Below, piece by piece: positions 52,531 through 64,000 of a stretch of 64,000 bases of DNA. The notes beneath the pieces are model-generated. The model saw only the letters and a program-made list of their open reading frames with translations. It had not been told where the DNA came from and made no database searches. Position numbers and translations under genes: made by a program. The stretch lies in the NCBI RefSeq assembly GCF_019316905.1, contig NZ_CP079216.1, positions 1,178,001 to 1,242,000 on the forward strand, read 5' to 3'. The first letter of the stretch is position 1; the number at the start of each line of letters is the position of its first letter. The DNA is from Tessaracoccus palaemonis. GTDB taxonomy: Bacteria > Actinomycetota > Actinomycetes > Propionibacteriales > Propionibacteriaceae.

Positions 52531-53292
52531 GTGAGTGTTGCGCTGCGTGTCATCCCCTGCCTCGACGTCCACGACGGCCGCGTCGTCAAGGGGGTCAACT
52601 TCACGAACCTGCGCGATGCCGGCGACCCGGTCGAGCTGGCCGCCCGGTACTCGGCCGAGGGGGCCGACGAGCTGACGTTCCTCGACATCTCCGCCTCCTC
52701 GGACGGCCGGGCCACCACGCGCGAGATGGTCGCGCGCTGCGCCGAGACCGTCTTCATCCCGCTGACGGTCGGCGGAGGTGTCCGGTCCGTGGCCGATGTC
52801 GACCTGCTGCTGCGCTCCGGCGCGGACAAGGTGGGCATCAACACCGGCGCGCTGGCGCGGCCCGCGGCCATCGACGAGATCTCGCGCGCCTTCGGCGACC
52901 AGGTGCTCGTCCTCTCGGTCGACGCGCGCCGCGAGCCGGGCATGCCGTCAGGCTTCGGGGTCACGACTCACGGCGGGCGCCGCTCGGCCGGCCTCGACGC
53001 GCTGGCGTGGGTGCGGGAAGCGTGTGACCGCGGCGTGGGGGAGATCCTGCTGAACTCCATGGACGCCGACGGCACCACCGACGGGTTCGACATCGAGATG
53101 ATCTCCGCCGTGCGCGCGATCGCCGACGTCCCTCTGATCGCGTCGGGGGGCGCGGGCACCGTCGAGCACTTCGTGGCCGCGGCCGCCGCCGGCGCCGACG
53201 CGGTGCTCGCCGCCAGCGTATTCCACTACGGCACACTCACGATCGACCAGGTCAAGGCCGGGCTGCGCGACGCCGGCTTCACCGTCCGCTGA
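52531..53292 (+). CDS. hisF: imidazole glycerol phosphate synthase subunit HisF
   Basis: Cyclase subunit that, with HisH, forms imidazole glycerol phosphate and AICAR in histidine synthesis. The 253-residue (beta-alpha)8 barrel has the catalytic Asp residues in [19 protein letters not shown] (about residue 11) and [16 protein letters not shown] (about residue 130). The phosphate loops VGGGVRS and [11 protein letters not shown] are also present. The other his genes are not in the window, so it is separated from hisH and hisA here. A HIT-family gene follows 13 bases later. Confidence 0.95.
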   Translation: MSVALRVIPCLDVHDGRVVKGVNFTNLRDAGDPVELAARYSAEGADELTFLDISASSDGRATTREMVARCAETVFIPLTVGGGVRSVADVDLLLRSGADKVGINTGALARPAAIDEISRAFGDQVLVLSVDARREPGMPSGFGVTTHGGRRSAGLDALAWVREACDRGVGEILLNSMDADGTTDGFDIEMISAVRAIADVPLIASGGAGTVEHFVAAAAAGADAVLAASVFHYGTLTIDQVKAGLRDAGFTVR

Positions 53293-53305
53293 CAGAAGGA
53301 GAACC

Positions 53306-53698
53306 ATGGACTGCCTGTTCTGCGCCATCGTCGCCGGAGACATCGGCTCGAAGCGCGTCTACGAGGATGAGGCGTGCTTCGCCTTCCTCGACATCAACCC
53401 CTGGCAGGTCGGGCACACGCTGGTGATCCCGCGGAGGCACGTCGTCGACGCGCTCGCCGACGATGAGGTGCTCGTCGAACTTGGCCCGTCCGTGGCCCGC
53501 GTCGGCAGGCTGCTGAAGGAACGGCTCGGCGCGGACGCGGTCAACATCGTGTCCAACGCGGGCGCCGCCTCCGGGCAGGAGGTGTTCCACGCCCACGTGC
53601 ACGTCCTGCCGCGCTGGGCGGACAACCCCGGCGTGGCACACATGAAGACCGAGGTGACAGAACCCCTCGACGAGGTCTGGCGTCGCATCGTCGGGTGA
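53306..53698 (+). CDS. HIT-family hydrolase
   Basis: A 130-residue histidine-triad nucleotide-binding protein, probably an AMP-lysine or dinucleotide hydrolase. It starts CLFCAIVAGDI with a CxxC pair, has INPWQVGHTLVIPRRHV, and carries the HIT motif VFHAHVHVLPR (HxHxHxx form) near residue 97. AGAAGGAG precedes the ATG. Probably co-transcribed with hisF. The biological substrate is not predictable. Confidence 0.92.
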   Translation: MDCLFCAIVAGDIGSKRVYEDEACFAFLDINPWQVGHTLVIPRRHVVDALADDEVLVELGPSVARVGRLLKERLGADAVNIVSNAGAASGQEVFHAHVHVLPRWADNPGVAHMKTEVTEPLDEVWRRIVG

Positions 53699-53815
53699 CG
53701 TATTTCGAAGCTCACCGAAATTGGTGCCGCGTTTCAGTTCCCCAGGAGCCCGAGACCGTCTACATTGTCTCCTACGAGAGGTAGGACAGCCTCACCGAAG
53801 AAAGGGACCCTCACC

Positions 53816-54322
53816 ATGAAGGCCACCAAGACCGTCGGCATCATCTCGATCGTCGCCGGCATCGTTCTGCTTATCGCCGGCGCCCTGACGTACGGCATGG
53901 TCAGCTCCCAGCTGGCCGCAGAGAAGATCACCGTCCCCGCCGACGCCACGTTCATGGGCGGCGCCTTCGCCGGCAAGCCGGTCTCCGGGCCGCTCTCGGC
54001 GTACGCGCAGGCTGACATCATCAACCACCACGCCATGGCCGCCTCCGAAGGCAAGACCTACTCGGAGCTCGGGGCCCTGGCCACCGCGGCCAAGGAGGCC
54101 GGTGACACCGAGCTGGCGGACCAGTACACCGCCACCCGTACGACGGTCATGAATGCCTCCTTCCTCCGTGCGTCGCTGTTCACCTCCGTGGTCGCCTTCG
54201 GCGTCGCGGCGCTCGTCATGGGTCTCGGCATCCTGTTCGGCCTCATCGGCTGGGCCCTGACCCGCGTCGGTGCCCCCGTTGCGGCCGTCGTCGAGCGTGA
54301 CGTGGTCGTCGACCGTTCGTGA
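53816..54322 (+). CDS. small membrane protein with two membrane helices
   Basis: A 168-residue protein. The first membrane helix (residues 5-27; TVGIISIVAGIVLLIAGALT) is followed by an extracytoplasmic segment of about 90 residues rich in Ala and Thr, and a second hydrophobic stretch (about 118-152; ALVMGLGILFGLIGWALTRV). Such proteins are common in actinobacteria and sometimes carry the misleading label aromatic ring-opening dioxygenase LigA. The start is ATG 53816 behind AAAGGGA; a longer frame from 53765 is less likely because TACATT (53761-53766), a possible -10, lies there. Function unknown. Confidence 0.7.
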   Translation: MKATKTVGIISIVAGIVLLIAGALTYGMVSSQLAAEKITVPADATFMGGAFAGKPVSGPLSAYAQADIINHHAMAASEGKTYSELGALATAAKEAGDTELADQYTATRTTVMNASFLRASLFTSVVAFGVAALVMGLGILFGLIGWALTRVGAPVAAVVERDVVVDRS

Positions 54323-54335
54323 CTCCTCGCATCTG

Positions 54336-54377
54336 AGACGGCGCCCGGGTTCCCCGCCCGGGCGCCGTCTTACATTT
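54336..54377 (+). terminator. terminator before the ilv leader
   Basis: A perfect 14-bp stem (54336-54349 with 54357-54370), a 7-nt loop and a T-rich tail (TTACATTT). It separates the small membrane-protein gene from the ilvBNC leader. Confidence 0.85.
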
Positions 54378-54433
54378 CGGATGAGGCCTCGCAAGTGCTT
54401 GACACCCGGTTCGTGCCAAGGGAAGGTGGACCC

Positions 54434-54466
54434 ATGTTCACCGGACGACTCGTAGTCATCAGGTAG
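54434..54466 (+). CDS. ilv operon leader peptide
   Basis: A 10-codon peptide, MFTGRLVVIR, with a run of Leu-Val-Val-Ile codons, the products of the downstream pathway. GGGAAGG lies 7 bases before the ATG. The stop codon begins a region of alternative hairpins that leads to an intrinsic terminator (54494-54528) before ilvB. This is the standard layout of transcription attenuation by ribosome stalling, as known for corynebacterial and streptomycete ilvB leaders. Confidence 0.8.
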   Translation: MFTGRLVVIR

Positions 54467-54528
54467 CGCTTCGCGAAGCACATCACGAAGCGCACCCTCG
54501 TCTGCCTTGAAGGCAACGAGGGTTTTTT
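54466..54528 (+). promoter_or_regulatory. ilvBNC transcription attenuator
   Basis: GCGCTTCG (54466-54473) can pair with CGAAGCGC (54486-54493), or the inner GCTTCG with CGAAGC (54468-54479) as a compact alternative. Then ACCCTCGT (54494-54501) pairs with ACGAGGGT (54516-54523), followed by T6, making an intrinsic terminator. A long antiterminator pairing is not obvious to the eye. Confidence 0.75.
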
Positions 54529-54571
54529 CTTGACAAGCACAATGGGTCGCAGCCAGGAGAAGGGAGAGGCA

Positions 54572-57869
<3,298 letters not shown>

Positions 57870-57890
57870 GCGAACCCCCGACCAACTGCG

Positions 57891-57930
57891 ACGGCCGGGC
57901 CGGTCCCTGAGGGGGCCGGCCCGGCCGTTT
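57891..57930. terminator. bidirectional terminator between ilvC and ptsI
   Basis: A perfect 13-bp stem (57891-57903 with 57916-57928) followed by TTT, with extra pairing inside the loop. It separates the convergent ilvC and ptsI. Confidence 0.85.
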
Positions 57931-57943
57931 CGCGTGGAGGGGA

Positions 57944-59611
57944 TCAGCGAAGCAGGCCCTCGGCCACCTCGCGGGCCTCGACGTCGCTGCGCGCCTCGAC
58001 GACGCGGGCGGCGGCGCTTCGGCACTGCTCGAGCGTGACCTTGCCGAGGCGCACCCCGACCGTGGGGATCGCCGAGTAGGCCATGGACAGCGACGTGATC
58101 CCCATGCCGGTCAGGACGCAGGCCAGCAGGGGGTCGGCCGCGGCCTCGCCGCAGACCCCGACCGGCTTCCCGGCCCTCATGCCGGCCGCCGAGGTGCGGG
58201 CGATCAGCCGGAGCACGGCCGGCTGCCAGGCCGTGGTGAGCGACGCCAGGTCGCCGGAGGTCCGGTCGGCGGCCATGGTGTACTGCGTCAGGTCGTTGGT
58301 GCCGATCGAGAAGAAGTCGACCACCTGGAGGAACTCCTCGGCCATCAGCGCGACCGCCGGCACCTCGACCATGATCCCGGGCACCAGGCCACGCTCCCGG
58401 CACTGCGCGGCGAACTCCGCGGCCTCGTCGACGGTGGCGACCATGGGGGCCATCACGTGCGGATCGACGGCTCCGGCGTCGTGGGCGGCGCGGGCGATCG
58501 CGTCGAGCTGGCGCGTCATCAACTCTGGGTTGTGCGAAGCGAGCCGGATGCCCCGCACGCCGAGCGCCGGGTTGTCCTCCTGCGCGTGGTGCACGAAGGG
58601 AACAGGCTTGTCGGAGCCGGCGTCGAGCGTGCGGACAACCACCTTGCGGCCGGCGAAGGCGGCGAACACCTCGGCGTACAGGCCGGCCTGCTCCTCGAGC
58701 GTCGGCTGGGTCTGCGCGGTGAGGAAGCAGAGCTCCGTACGGAACAGCCCGACCCCCTCCGCTGCGGACTCGGCGGCCGCGGCGCGGGCGCCGGCCCCGT
58801 CCTGCACGTTGGCCAGCAGGCGGATCGCCGCTCCGTCGCGAGTGGCCGCCGGGCCGCGCCAGGCGCGGATCTCGGCTCTCAACGCGCCGTCCTGTGCGAC
58901 GAGCTCCGCCGCCTCGTCGGGGTCGGGGGAGCGGGTAACGACACCGTGGGCACCGTCGACGAGCACCTGTTCCCCGTCGCCGATGTCGCCGAGCGACCCG
59001 GCCGCGACGATGCAGGGGATGCCGAGCTGGCGGGCGATGATCGCCGTGTGGCTGGTGGGGCCCCCGCGGCGGGTGACGATCGCCAGCACCACCGACGGGT
59101 CCAGCCCCGCGGTGTCGGCGGGGGCGAGGTCGTCGGCCAGCAGCACGACGGGGTGCGTCGGCCGGGGGACGCCGGGCTCGGGGAGGCCCATCAGCTCCGC
59201 GACGACGCGGGCACGGATGTCCGCGAGGTCGGTCGTCCGCTCGGCCATCCGTCCGCCGAGCTGAGCGAGCTGCTCGATGAAGCCGCCGATGGCGACGGTG
59301 GTGGCCGTCTCGGCGGTGGCTCCCTGCCGGATGCCACGGGCGGCCGGCCGGACCCAGCCGCGGTCCCTCGCGAGGGCGGCCGAGGCCTCCATCACCTCCG
59401 CCGCGGCACCCTCGGCGGCCTCGGCGCGGGCGGCGAACCGGCCGGCGACGACCTCGACGGCCGCCTGGAACCGTGCCTCCTCGGCCCCGCGGCCGTCCTC
59501 GGGGACGATGCCCCCGGCCGGGGGAGCGACGGGGGCGGGGCGCGTCCAGGCCACCTGCCCGTAGGCGAATCCTTCGACGACGCCTGTTCCGTGCACCGTG
59601 TTGGCGACCAT
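57944..59611 (-). CDS. ptsI: phosphoenolpyruvate-protein phosphotransferase (PTS enzyme I)
   Basis: Enzyme I of the sugar phosphotransferase system passes phosphate from PEP to HPr. The 555-residue product has an N-terminal HPr-binding helical part, the phospho-histidine site GGPTSHTAIIARQLGIPC (about residue 188), and the C-terminal PEP-binding barrel with GVGLFRTELCFL, RTLDAGSDKPVPF and the catalytic Cys in GVCGEAAADPLLA. AGGAGG lies before the ATG. It stands alone; no ptsH or EII genes are adjacent in the window. Confidence 0.94.
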   Translation of the reverse strand: MVANTVHGTGVVEGFAYGQVAWTRPAPVAPPAGGIVPEDGRGAEEARFQAAVEVVAGRFAARAEAAEGAAAEVMEASAALARDRGWVRPAARGIRQGATAETATTVAIGGFIEQLAQLGGRMAERTTDLADIRARVVAELMGLPEPGVPRPTHPVVLLADDLAPADTAGLDPSVVLAIVTRRGGPTSHTAIIARQLGIPCIVAAGSLGDIGDGEQVLVDGAHGVVTRSPDPDEAAELVAQDGALRAEIRAWRGPAATRDGAAIRLLANVQDGAGARAAAAESAAEGVGLFRTELCFLTAQTQPTLEEQAGLYAEVFAAFAGRKVVVRTLDAGSDKPVPFVHHAQEDNPALGVRGIRLASHNPELMTRQLDAIARAAHDAGAVDPHVMAPMVATVDEAAEFAAQCRERGLVPGIMVEVPAVALMAEEFLQVVDFFSIGTNDLTQYTMAADRTSGDLASLTTAWQPAVLRLIARTSAAGMRAGKPVGVCGEAAADPLLACVLTGMGITSLSMAYSAIPTVGVRLGKVTLEQCRSAAARVVEARSDVEAREVAEGLLR

Positions 59612-59731
59612 CTGACCTCCTGAGAGCGCTCTAGTCCATCGTCGCGACTGGGACCACGCTAGTCAACGTAGGGGGAGATCGGGTACCTGGGCCGCTCAGT
59701 ACACTTCTCGGCGAAACCGGGAGGAGTGCCG
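59612..59731. other. divergent promoter region of ptsI and mgtE
   Basis: 120 bases. TACACT (59700-59705) is a candidate mgtE -10, and GGGAGGAG precedes its ATG. I see no room for or sign of an M-box magnesium riboswitch. Confidence 0.4.
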
Positions 59732-61009
59732 ATGAGCGAGGTACCACTGCAGGAGACCTACAAGATCGCCGACCGGATCGGCCGTCTTGACGATGTCGAC
59801 GCCGCCCTCGAGTTCAGACAGCTGCCCAAGGATCTGGCGATCGACGTGTTCGAGGAACTCGACGCGTTCGACCAGCAGCGCGTCCTCCACGGGATGCGCG
59901 GCGAGACCTACCAGCACCTCATCGAGGAGATGGAGCCCGACGAGCGCTCCCTCATGTTGCAGGAGGCGCCCGCCGCCGTCGTGAAGCGCGTGCTCGCCGG
60001 GCTGAGCCCGCAGGAGCGGGCGATGACCGCGATGCTGCTCGGCTACCCGAGGGACTCCGTCGGCCGCGCCATGACCCCCGAGGTCGTGACGATCCGGGAG
60101 AACCTGACGGTGGGGGAGGCGTTGGCGACCATCCGCACCAAGGCGCCGTCGGCGGAGGCGACGTACACGCTGGCCGTCACCGACGCCAAGCGCCGCCTGG
60201 CCGGCATCGTGCGCCTGTCCGACCTCGTGCTGGCCGACCCCGCGGCGCCCATCCAGGACGTGTTCGACCGTGACGCCTACACCGTCGCGGCCACCTCGCC
60301 GGCGGAGCAGGCCGCGCGCCTGATGCAGGAGACCAACGACATCGACCTGCTGGTCGTCGACTCGGAGTCGCGGCTCGTCGGCCGCCTCAGCTACGACGAC
60401 GCGATGGAGGTCCTCGAGGACGCCGACTCTGAGGACGTCGCGCGCCAGTCGGGCGCCTCCCCCTGGGCCGGCCACTACATGCGCGTCGGCGTGATCCGGC
60501 TGGCCCGCTACCGGGCGCTGTGGCTCAGCCTCCTGCTCGTCGCCGCGACGCTGACCGTCTCGGTCACGCAGGCGTTCGAGGCGACCCTCGAGCAGGTCGC
60601 GTCGCTGGCGCTGTTCATCCCCATGCTGATCGGCGCGGGCGGCAACGCCGGCTCGCAGGCGGCGACGGCGTCGGTGCGCGCGCTGGCCGTCGGCGAGGTG
60701 CGCTTCAGCGACATCTGGCGCGTCGTGTGGCGTGAGCTGCGGGTCGGGCTGCTGCTCGGCCTGATGCTGGCCCTGCTCGGGTTGCTGGTCGGGTCGTTGT
60801 TCGTCGGCTGGGAGGTCGCGAGCGTCGTCGCTGCCAGCCTGGTGCTGATCTGCGCGTGGGCCGCCACCATCGGGGGAGCGATGCCGCTCCTCGCCAAGCG
60901 CGTCGGCATCGACCCCGCCGTGGTGTCCGCCCCGATGGTGACGACTCTCGTCGACGCCACCGGGCTCGTCATCTACTTCATGATGGCGAAGACGATCCTC
61001 GGCATCTGA
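59732..61009 (+). CDS. mgtE: magnesium transporter MgtE
   Basis: A Mg2+-gated magnesium channel; 425 residues. The N-terminal superhelical domain (residues 1-115; PKDLAIDVFEELDAFDQQ) is followed by two CBS domains (about 120-245; MTPEVVTIRENLTVGEALA; DIDLLVVDSESRLVGRLS). Five membrane segments follow. The pore signature is SLALFIPMLIGAGGNAGSQA, and the last helices contain APMVTTLVDATGLVIYF with the conserved Asp. ATG 59732 follows GGGAGGAG. It is convergent with leuB, 3 bases apart. Confidence 0.95.
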   Translation: MSEVPLQETYKIADRIGRLDDVDAALEFRQLPKDLAIDVFEELDAFDQQRVLHGMRGETYQHLIEEMEPDERSLMLQEAPAAVVKRVLAGLSPQERAMTAMLLGYPRDSVGRAMTPEVVTIRENLTVGEALATIRTKAPSAEATYTLAVTDAKRRLAGIVRLSDLVLADPAAPIQDVFDRDAYTVAATSPAEQAARLMQETNDIDLLVVDSESRLVGRLSYDDAMEVLEDADSEDVARQSGASPWAGHYMRVGVIRLARYRALWLSLLLVAATLTVSVTQAFEATLEQVASLALFIPMLIGAGGNAGSQAATASVRALAVGEVRFSDIWRVVWRELRVGLLLGLMLALLGLLVGSLFVGWEVASVVAASLVLICAWAATIGGAMPLLAKRVGIDPAVVSAPMVTTLVDATGLVIYFMMAKTILGI

Positions 61010-61012
61010 GCC

Positions 61013-62062
61013 TCAGGCCACGCGGGCTGCGATCCGGTCACCGATCTGCGTGGTGCCGAGCTTCTCGCTCCCGCGCTCGGCGATGTCCGCCGAGACGGCC
61101 TCGTCGATCCGGCGCGCGAGCTCCGGCCGGCCGAGGTGGTCGAGCAGCAGCGCCATGGACGAGATGGCGGCCGTCGGGTCGGCGATGCCCTTGCCCGCGA
61201 TGTCGGGCGCGGAACCGTGCACCGGCTCGAACATCGACGGGTACTCGCCCGTCGGGTTGATGTTCGCCGAGGCCGCGAGCCCGATGCCGCCGGTGACGGC
61301 CGCAGCCAGGTCGGTGACGATGTCGCCGAACAGGTTGTCGGTCACGATGACGTCGAACTGCGACGGGTCGACGACCATCGCGATCATGGCGGCGTCGATG
61401 TGCAGGTAGTTGGTCGCCACATCCGGGAACTCGGCGGCGATCTCGGTGAATGCGCGGTTCCACAGCCGGCCGGCGTTGACCAGCACGTTGTGCTTGTGAA
61501 GCAGGGTCAGCTTTCCGCGACGCGCCCGGGCGCGGCCGAAGGCGTCGCGGACGACGCGCTCCACGCCGAAGAAGGTATTGACGGAGACCTCGGTGGCGAG
61601 CTCCTGGGCGGTGCCGACGCGCACGGCGCCGCCGTTGCCGCAGTACAGGCCCTCGGTGCCCTCGCGGACGACGACGAAGTCGACCGTGCGACCCTCGAGG
61701 ACGGCGGGCGCCAGCGGCGTCGGGACGCCCGGGTACAGGATCGACGGGCGCAGGTTGATGGCGTGGTCGAAGGCGAAGCGCAGCTTCAGCAGCAGGCCGC
61801 GCTCGAGGAGTCCGCTGGGGATCGCCTTCGAGCCGGGGGCCGCCCCCACGGCGCCGAGAGCGATGGCGTCGACGTGCTTCAGCTCCTCGAGCACCGAGTC
61901 CGGCAGGACCTCGCCGGTGCGCTGCCAGCGCTCGGCCCCCAGGTCGTAGTCGACGAACTCGAACGTGTCGGGCGCGACCGCGGTGAGGACCTTGATGGCC
62001 TCCGCAGTCACCTCGGGGCCGATGCCGTCGCCGCCGATGACGGCAATCTTCGCTGAAGTCAT
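61013..62062 (-). CDS. leuB: 3-isopropylmalate dehydrogenase
   Basis: NAD-dependent oxidative decarboxylase of leucine synthesis; it also serves the citramalate route to isoleucine in many bacteria. The 349-residue product starts [18 protein letters not shown], has the substrate loop [33 protein letters not shown], and the signature [20 protein letters not shown] with metal-binding Asp residues. It ends with [18 protein letters not shown]. The ATG is 7 nt after TAGGGT on the minus strand, so the gene is leaderless-type and divergent from the citramalate synthase gene. Confidence 0.95.
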   Translation of the reverse strand: MTSAKIAVIGGDGIGPEVTAEAIKVLTAVAPDTFEFVDYDLGAERWQRTGEVLPDSVLEELKHVDAIALGAVGAAPGSKAIPSGLLERGLLLKLRFAFDHAINLRPSILYPGVPTPLAPAVLEGRTVDFVVVREGTEGLYCGNGGAVRVGTAQELATEVSVNTFFGVERVVRDAFGRARARRGKLTLLHKHNVLVNAGRLWNRAFTEIAAEFPDVATNYLHIDAAMIAMVVDPSQFDVIVTDNLFGDIVTDLAAAVTGGIGLAASANINPTGEYPSMFEPVHGSAPDIAGKGIADPTAAISSMALLLDHLGRPELARRIDEAVSADIAERGSEKLGTTQIGDRIAARVA

Positions 62063-62069
62063 GGCGGGA

Positions 62070-62075
62070 ACCCTA
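62070..62075 (-). promoter_or_regulatory. -10 element for leuB
   Basis: TAGGGT on the minus strand, 7 nt before ATG 62062, with no Shine-Dalgarno sequence. Confidence 0.65.
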
Positions 62076-62192
62076 CGCGAGCGCGCCTCGGGCCCGCCCC
62101 GGTCTCAGAGTGTCCGTCCACTGGGTGAGACATCCCCGGGCGGGATCTTCGGCGTACTCTGTCCGAGGCCCACGAACCGATGGAGTGATCAG

Positions 62193-63770
62193 ATGCCGCT
62201 TCTTCCCCAACGTCCCGCCGAGTTCCACGTCTTCGACACCTCCCTGCGCGACGGCGCGCAGCAGGAGGGTCTGCGCCTCTCCGTCGCGGACAAGCTGAAG
62301 ATCGCCGGATACCTCGACGAGCTGGGCGTCGGCTACATCGAGGGCGGCTGGCCGGGAGCCAACCCCAGCGACACCGAGTTCTTCCGGCTGGCCCGCGACC
62401 TGGAGCTGGACACGTCGACGCTCGTTGCCTTCGGCGCGACCCGCAAGGCGGGGGCGAAGGCCGCCGACGACCCGCTGACGCGGGCCCTGGTCGAGGCCGG
62501 CACCGACGTCGTGTGCATCGTCGCCAAGTCCCACGACGAGCACGTCGCAAGGGCGCTGCGCTGCTCGCTCGAGGAGAACCTCGAGATGATCACCGACACC
62601 GTGCAGTACCTCATCTCCGAGGGTCGGCGCGTCTTCGTCGACTGCGAGCACTTCTTCGACGGCTACCGCGCCAACCCGGACTACGCGCTCAAGGTGGTCG
62701 CCACCGCCCACGAGGCCGGCGCCGAGGTCGTCGTGCTGTGCGACACCAACGGCGGCATGCTGCCGAGCTGGATGGGGGAGGTTGTCGAGGCGGCCGCCGC
62801 CACCGGCGCGAACCTCGGCATCCACTGCCACAACGACACGGGCTGCGCGGTGGCGAACACCATGGCCGCCGTCGAGGCCGGCGTCATGCACGTGCAGGGC
62901 ACCTTCAACGGCTACGGGGAGCGGACCGGCAACGCCGACCTGAGCGCCGTCATCCCGAACCTGGAGCTCAAGTACGGCTGGTCCGTGCTGCCCACCGGCC
63001 GGCTGACAGAACTCAGCCGCGTCGCCCACGCCATCGCGCAGGTGGCGAACCAGCCCGTGATCGGCCGCCAGCCCTACGTCGGTGCCTCCAGCTTTGCGCA
63101 CAAGGCCGGCCTGCACGCCTCCGCGATCAAGGTGGACGCCAACCTGTACCAGCACATCGATCCCGAGCTGGTCGGCAACAGCATGCGCATGCTCATCTCC
63201 GACATGGCCGGCCGCGCCAACATCCAGATCAAGGGCTCGCAGCTGGGCTTCGATCTGGATGACCGCGAGCTCGCCGCGCGCGTCACCGCGGTGGTGAAGG
63301 ACCGCGAGGCGCAGGGCTACTCCTACGAGTCCGCCGACGCCAGTTTCGAGATGCTTCTCCGCGACGAGCTCGGCTTGCTCAGGCTGCCGTTCGAGGTGCA
63401 GTCCTGGCGCGTCTTCACCGAGGAGCGCGACGGCCTCAACACATCGGAGGCCACCGTGAAGCTGACGGCCAAGGAGCGCCGTCAGATGGTCGTCGGCGAG
63501 GGCAACGGCCCGGTCAACGCGCTCGATGCGGCCCTGCGTGCGGCGCTGATCCCCGCGTACCCCGAGGTCGCCGACTTCGACCTGCGCGACTACCGCGTCC
63601 GCATCCTCGACGAGGGCCACGGCACCGACGCGACCGTCCGGACGCTGATCGACACCGCCTACGAGGGCAACAGCTGGACGACGGTCGGCGTCGGCACCAA
63701 CGTCGTCGAGGCCTCCTGGGAGGCGCTGTCCGACGCCCTGGCCTACGGGATCATCACGCACCTGGCCTGA
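62193..63770 (+). CDS. cimA: (R)-citramalate synthase
   Basis: Condenses pyruvate and acetyl-CoA to citramalate, giving a threonine-independent route to 2-oxobutyrate and isoleucine. The 525-residue product has the DRE-TIM barrel start FDTSLRDGAQQEGLRLSVAD, metal ligands in GIHCHNDTGCAVANTM, and GTFNGYGERTGNADL. A C-terminal LeuA-type allosteric domain (about 400-525) follows. The sequence fits the CimA-type subgroup better than LeuA or homocitrate synthase (EGGWPGANPSD, KAGLHASA). ATG 62193 follows GGAG. TACTCT (62155-62160) may be its -10. Confidence 0.88.
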   Translation: MPLLPQRPAEFHVFDTSLRDGAQQEGLRLSVADKLKIAGYLDELGVGYIEGGWPGANPSDTEFFRLARDLELDTSTLVAFGATRKAGAKAADDPLTRALVEAGTDVVCIVAKSHDEHVARALRCSLEENLEMITDTVQYLISEGRRVFVDCEHFFDGYRANPDYALKVVATAHEAGAEVVVLCDTNGGMLPSWMGEVVEAAAATGANLGIHCHNDTGCAVANTMAAVEAGVMHVQGTFNGYGERTGNADLSAVIPNLELKYGWSVLPTGRLTELSRVAHAIAQVANQPVIGRQPYVGASSFAHKAGLHASAIKVDANLYQHIDPELVGNSMRMLISDMAGRANIQIKGSQLGFDLDDRELAARVTAVVKDREAQGYSYESADASFEMLLRDELGLLRLPFEVQSWRVFTEERDGLNTSEATVKLTAKERRQMVVGEGNGPVNALDAALRAALIPAYPEVADFDLRDYRVRILDEGHGTDATVRTLIDTAYEGNSWTTVGVGTNVVEASWEALSDALAYGIITHLA

Positions 63771-63774
63771 GCAC

Positions 63775-63780
63775 TACCCT
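63775..63780 (+). promoter_or_regulatory. -10 element for the FAH-family gene
   Basis: TACCCT, 7 nt, ATG at 63788; no Shine-Dalgarno sequence. Confidence 0.62.
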
Positions 63781-63787
63781 TGGGGTC

Positions 63788-64000
63788 ATGCGCATTGCAC
63801 GTTTCGCCACCGCAGGACAGGACCCCGCCTACGGGATCATCGAACTCGCCGTCGACGGGGGAGAGCACCCCGACACCATCTCGACGCTGACCGGGGACCC
63901 GCTCGCCGGCGTGCCGGTCAACTACACCGGCGAGCGGCACGACCTGGCCGCGGTGCGCCTGCTCGCGCCGGTGATCCCACGCTCCAAGGTGGTGGGCGTC
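63788..64000 (+). CDS. fumarylacetoacetate hydrolase-family protein (5' part)
   Basis: The first 71 residues of a gene that continues beyond the window. MRIARFATAGQDPAYGIIEL and LAPVIPRSKVVGV are typical of the N-terminal DUF2437-type segment of FAH-family proteins, which precedes the hydrolase/isomerase core. The family includes 2-hydroxyhepta-2,4-diene-1,7-dioate isomerases and acylpyruvases. In mycobacteria a FAH gene is recalled between leuB and gltX, so gltX may be next. The start is 7 nt after TACCCT. Confidence 0.85.
   Translation, partial: MRIARFATAGQDPAYGIIELAVDGGEHPDTISTLTGDPLAGVPVNYTGERHDLAAVRLLAPVIPRSKVVGV

Noticed and set aside
54530-54571. Longer N-terminus of IlvB from 54530
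   Set aside because: It would begin in the terminator tail of the attenuator; the ATG at 54572 has a clear ribosome site and matches the usual N-terminus.
59612-59731. M-box magnesium riboswitch upstream of mgtE
   Set aside because: The interval is too short and the expected conserved strings are absent; a simple promoter fits better.

Overview
This 64 kb window is chromosomal DNA from a high-GC actinobacterium. The 16S sequence, the many GTG starts and the gene order point to the Propionibacteriaceae. Tessaracoccus is my best guess from memory of 16S sequences, and I could not run a search. Most of the window is core genome, and several blocks match the order I recall from mycobacteria: arg genes-tyrS-TPR-HAD-tlyA-nadK-recN-pyrG-nudix-xerD-parA-scpA-scpB-rluB, then pafB-pafC-tatA-tatC-helY, then ilvB-ilvN-ilvC with leuB and a FAH gene. 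An rRNA operon just after tyrS is also where I recall mycobacterial rrnB.

Layout. 1-4.9 kb: rplT, a TrmH-family methyltransferase and pheST, closed by a 19-bp terminator. 4.9-10.5 kb: small metabolic, acetyltransferase, regulatory and membrane genes, with a compact bidirectional promoter near 7.98 kb. 10.6-16.8 kb: argCJBD-argR-argH, with argF and argG absent, behind a promoter overlapped by a candidate ArgR box. 16.8-18.1 kb: tyrS. 18.1-24.2 kb: an rRNA operon (16S-23S-5S, no tRNA in the spacer) with three near-identical tandem promoters and a fourth candidate upstream. 24.2-27.5 kb: the only clearly accessory part, a gene-free stretch with two degenerate repeat families, a truncated IS3-family element and an intact IS3-family element with 3-bp target duplications.

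27.7-38.3 kb: an NTF2-like protein, then an operon starting with a TPR protein that carries a very large N-terminal RGG-type repeat domain (19 YQGNRSGG copies), followed by HAD phosphatase, a small protein, tlyA, nadK, recN, pyrG, a Nudix hydrolase and xerD. 38.3-44.1 kb: an Eis-like acetyltransferase, parA, a small possible ribbon-helix-helix protein, scpA-scpB, rluB and a lipoprotein with two FKBP domains. 44.1-53.7 kb: gluQ, pafBC, tatAC, a diacylglycerol kinase-like protein, a predicted Tat substrate, helY, hisF and a HIT protein. 53.8-64 kb: a small membrane protein, an ilvBNC operon with a leader peptide and attenuator, ptsI, mgtE, leuB, a citramalate synthase and the start of a FAH-family gene.

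Two properties run through the window. Genes within operons are packed with 4-bp ATGA/GTGA overlaps. At least fifteen operon-head genes have a TANNNT hexamer 6-8 nt before the start codon, nearly all without a Shine-Dalgarno sequence, which is the signature of leaderless transcripts. The most unusual items are the RGG-repeat TPR protein beside the rRNA operon, the mutually overlapping promoters at 7974-8002, and the unexplained repeats after the rRNA operon. I saw no CRISPR array, prophage, toxin-antitoxin pair or defence island.
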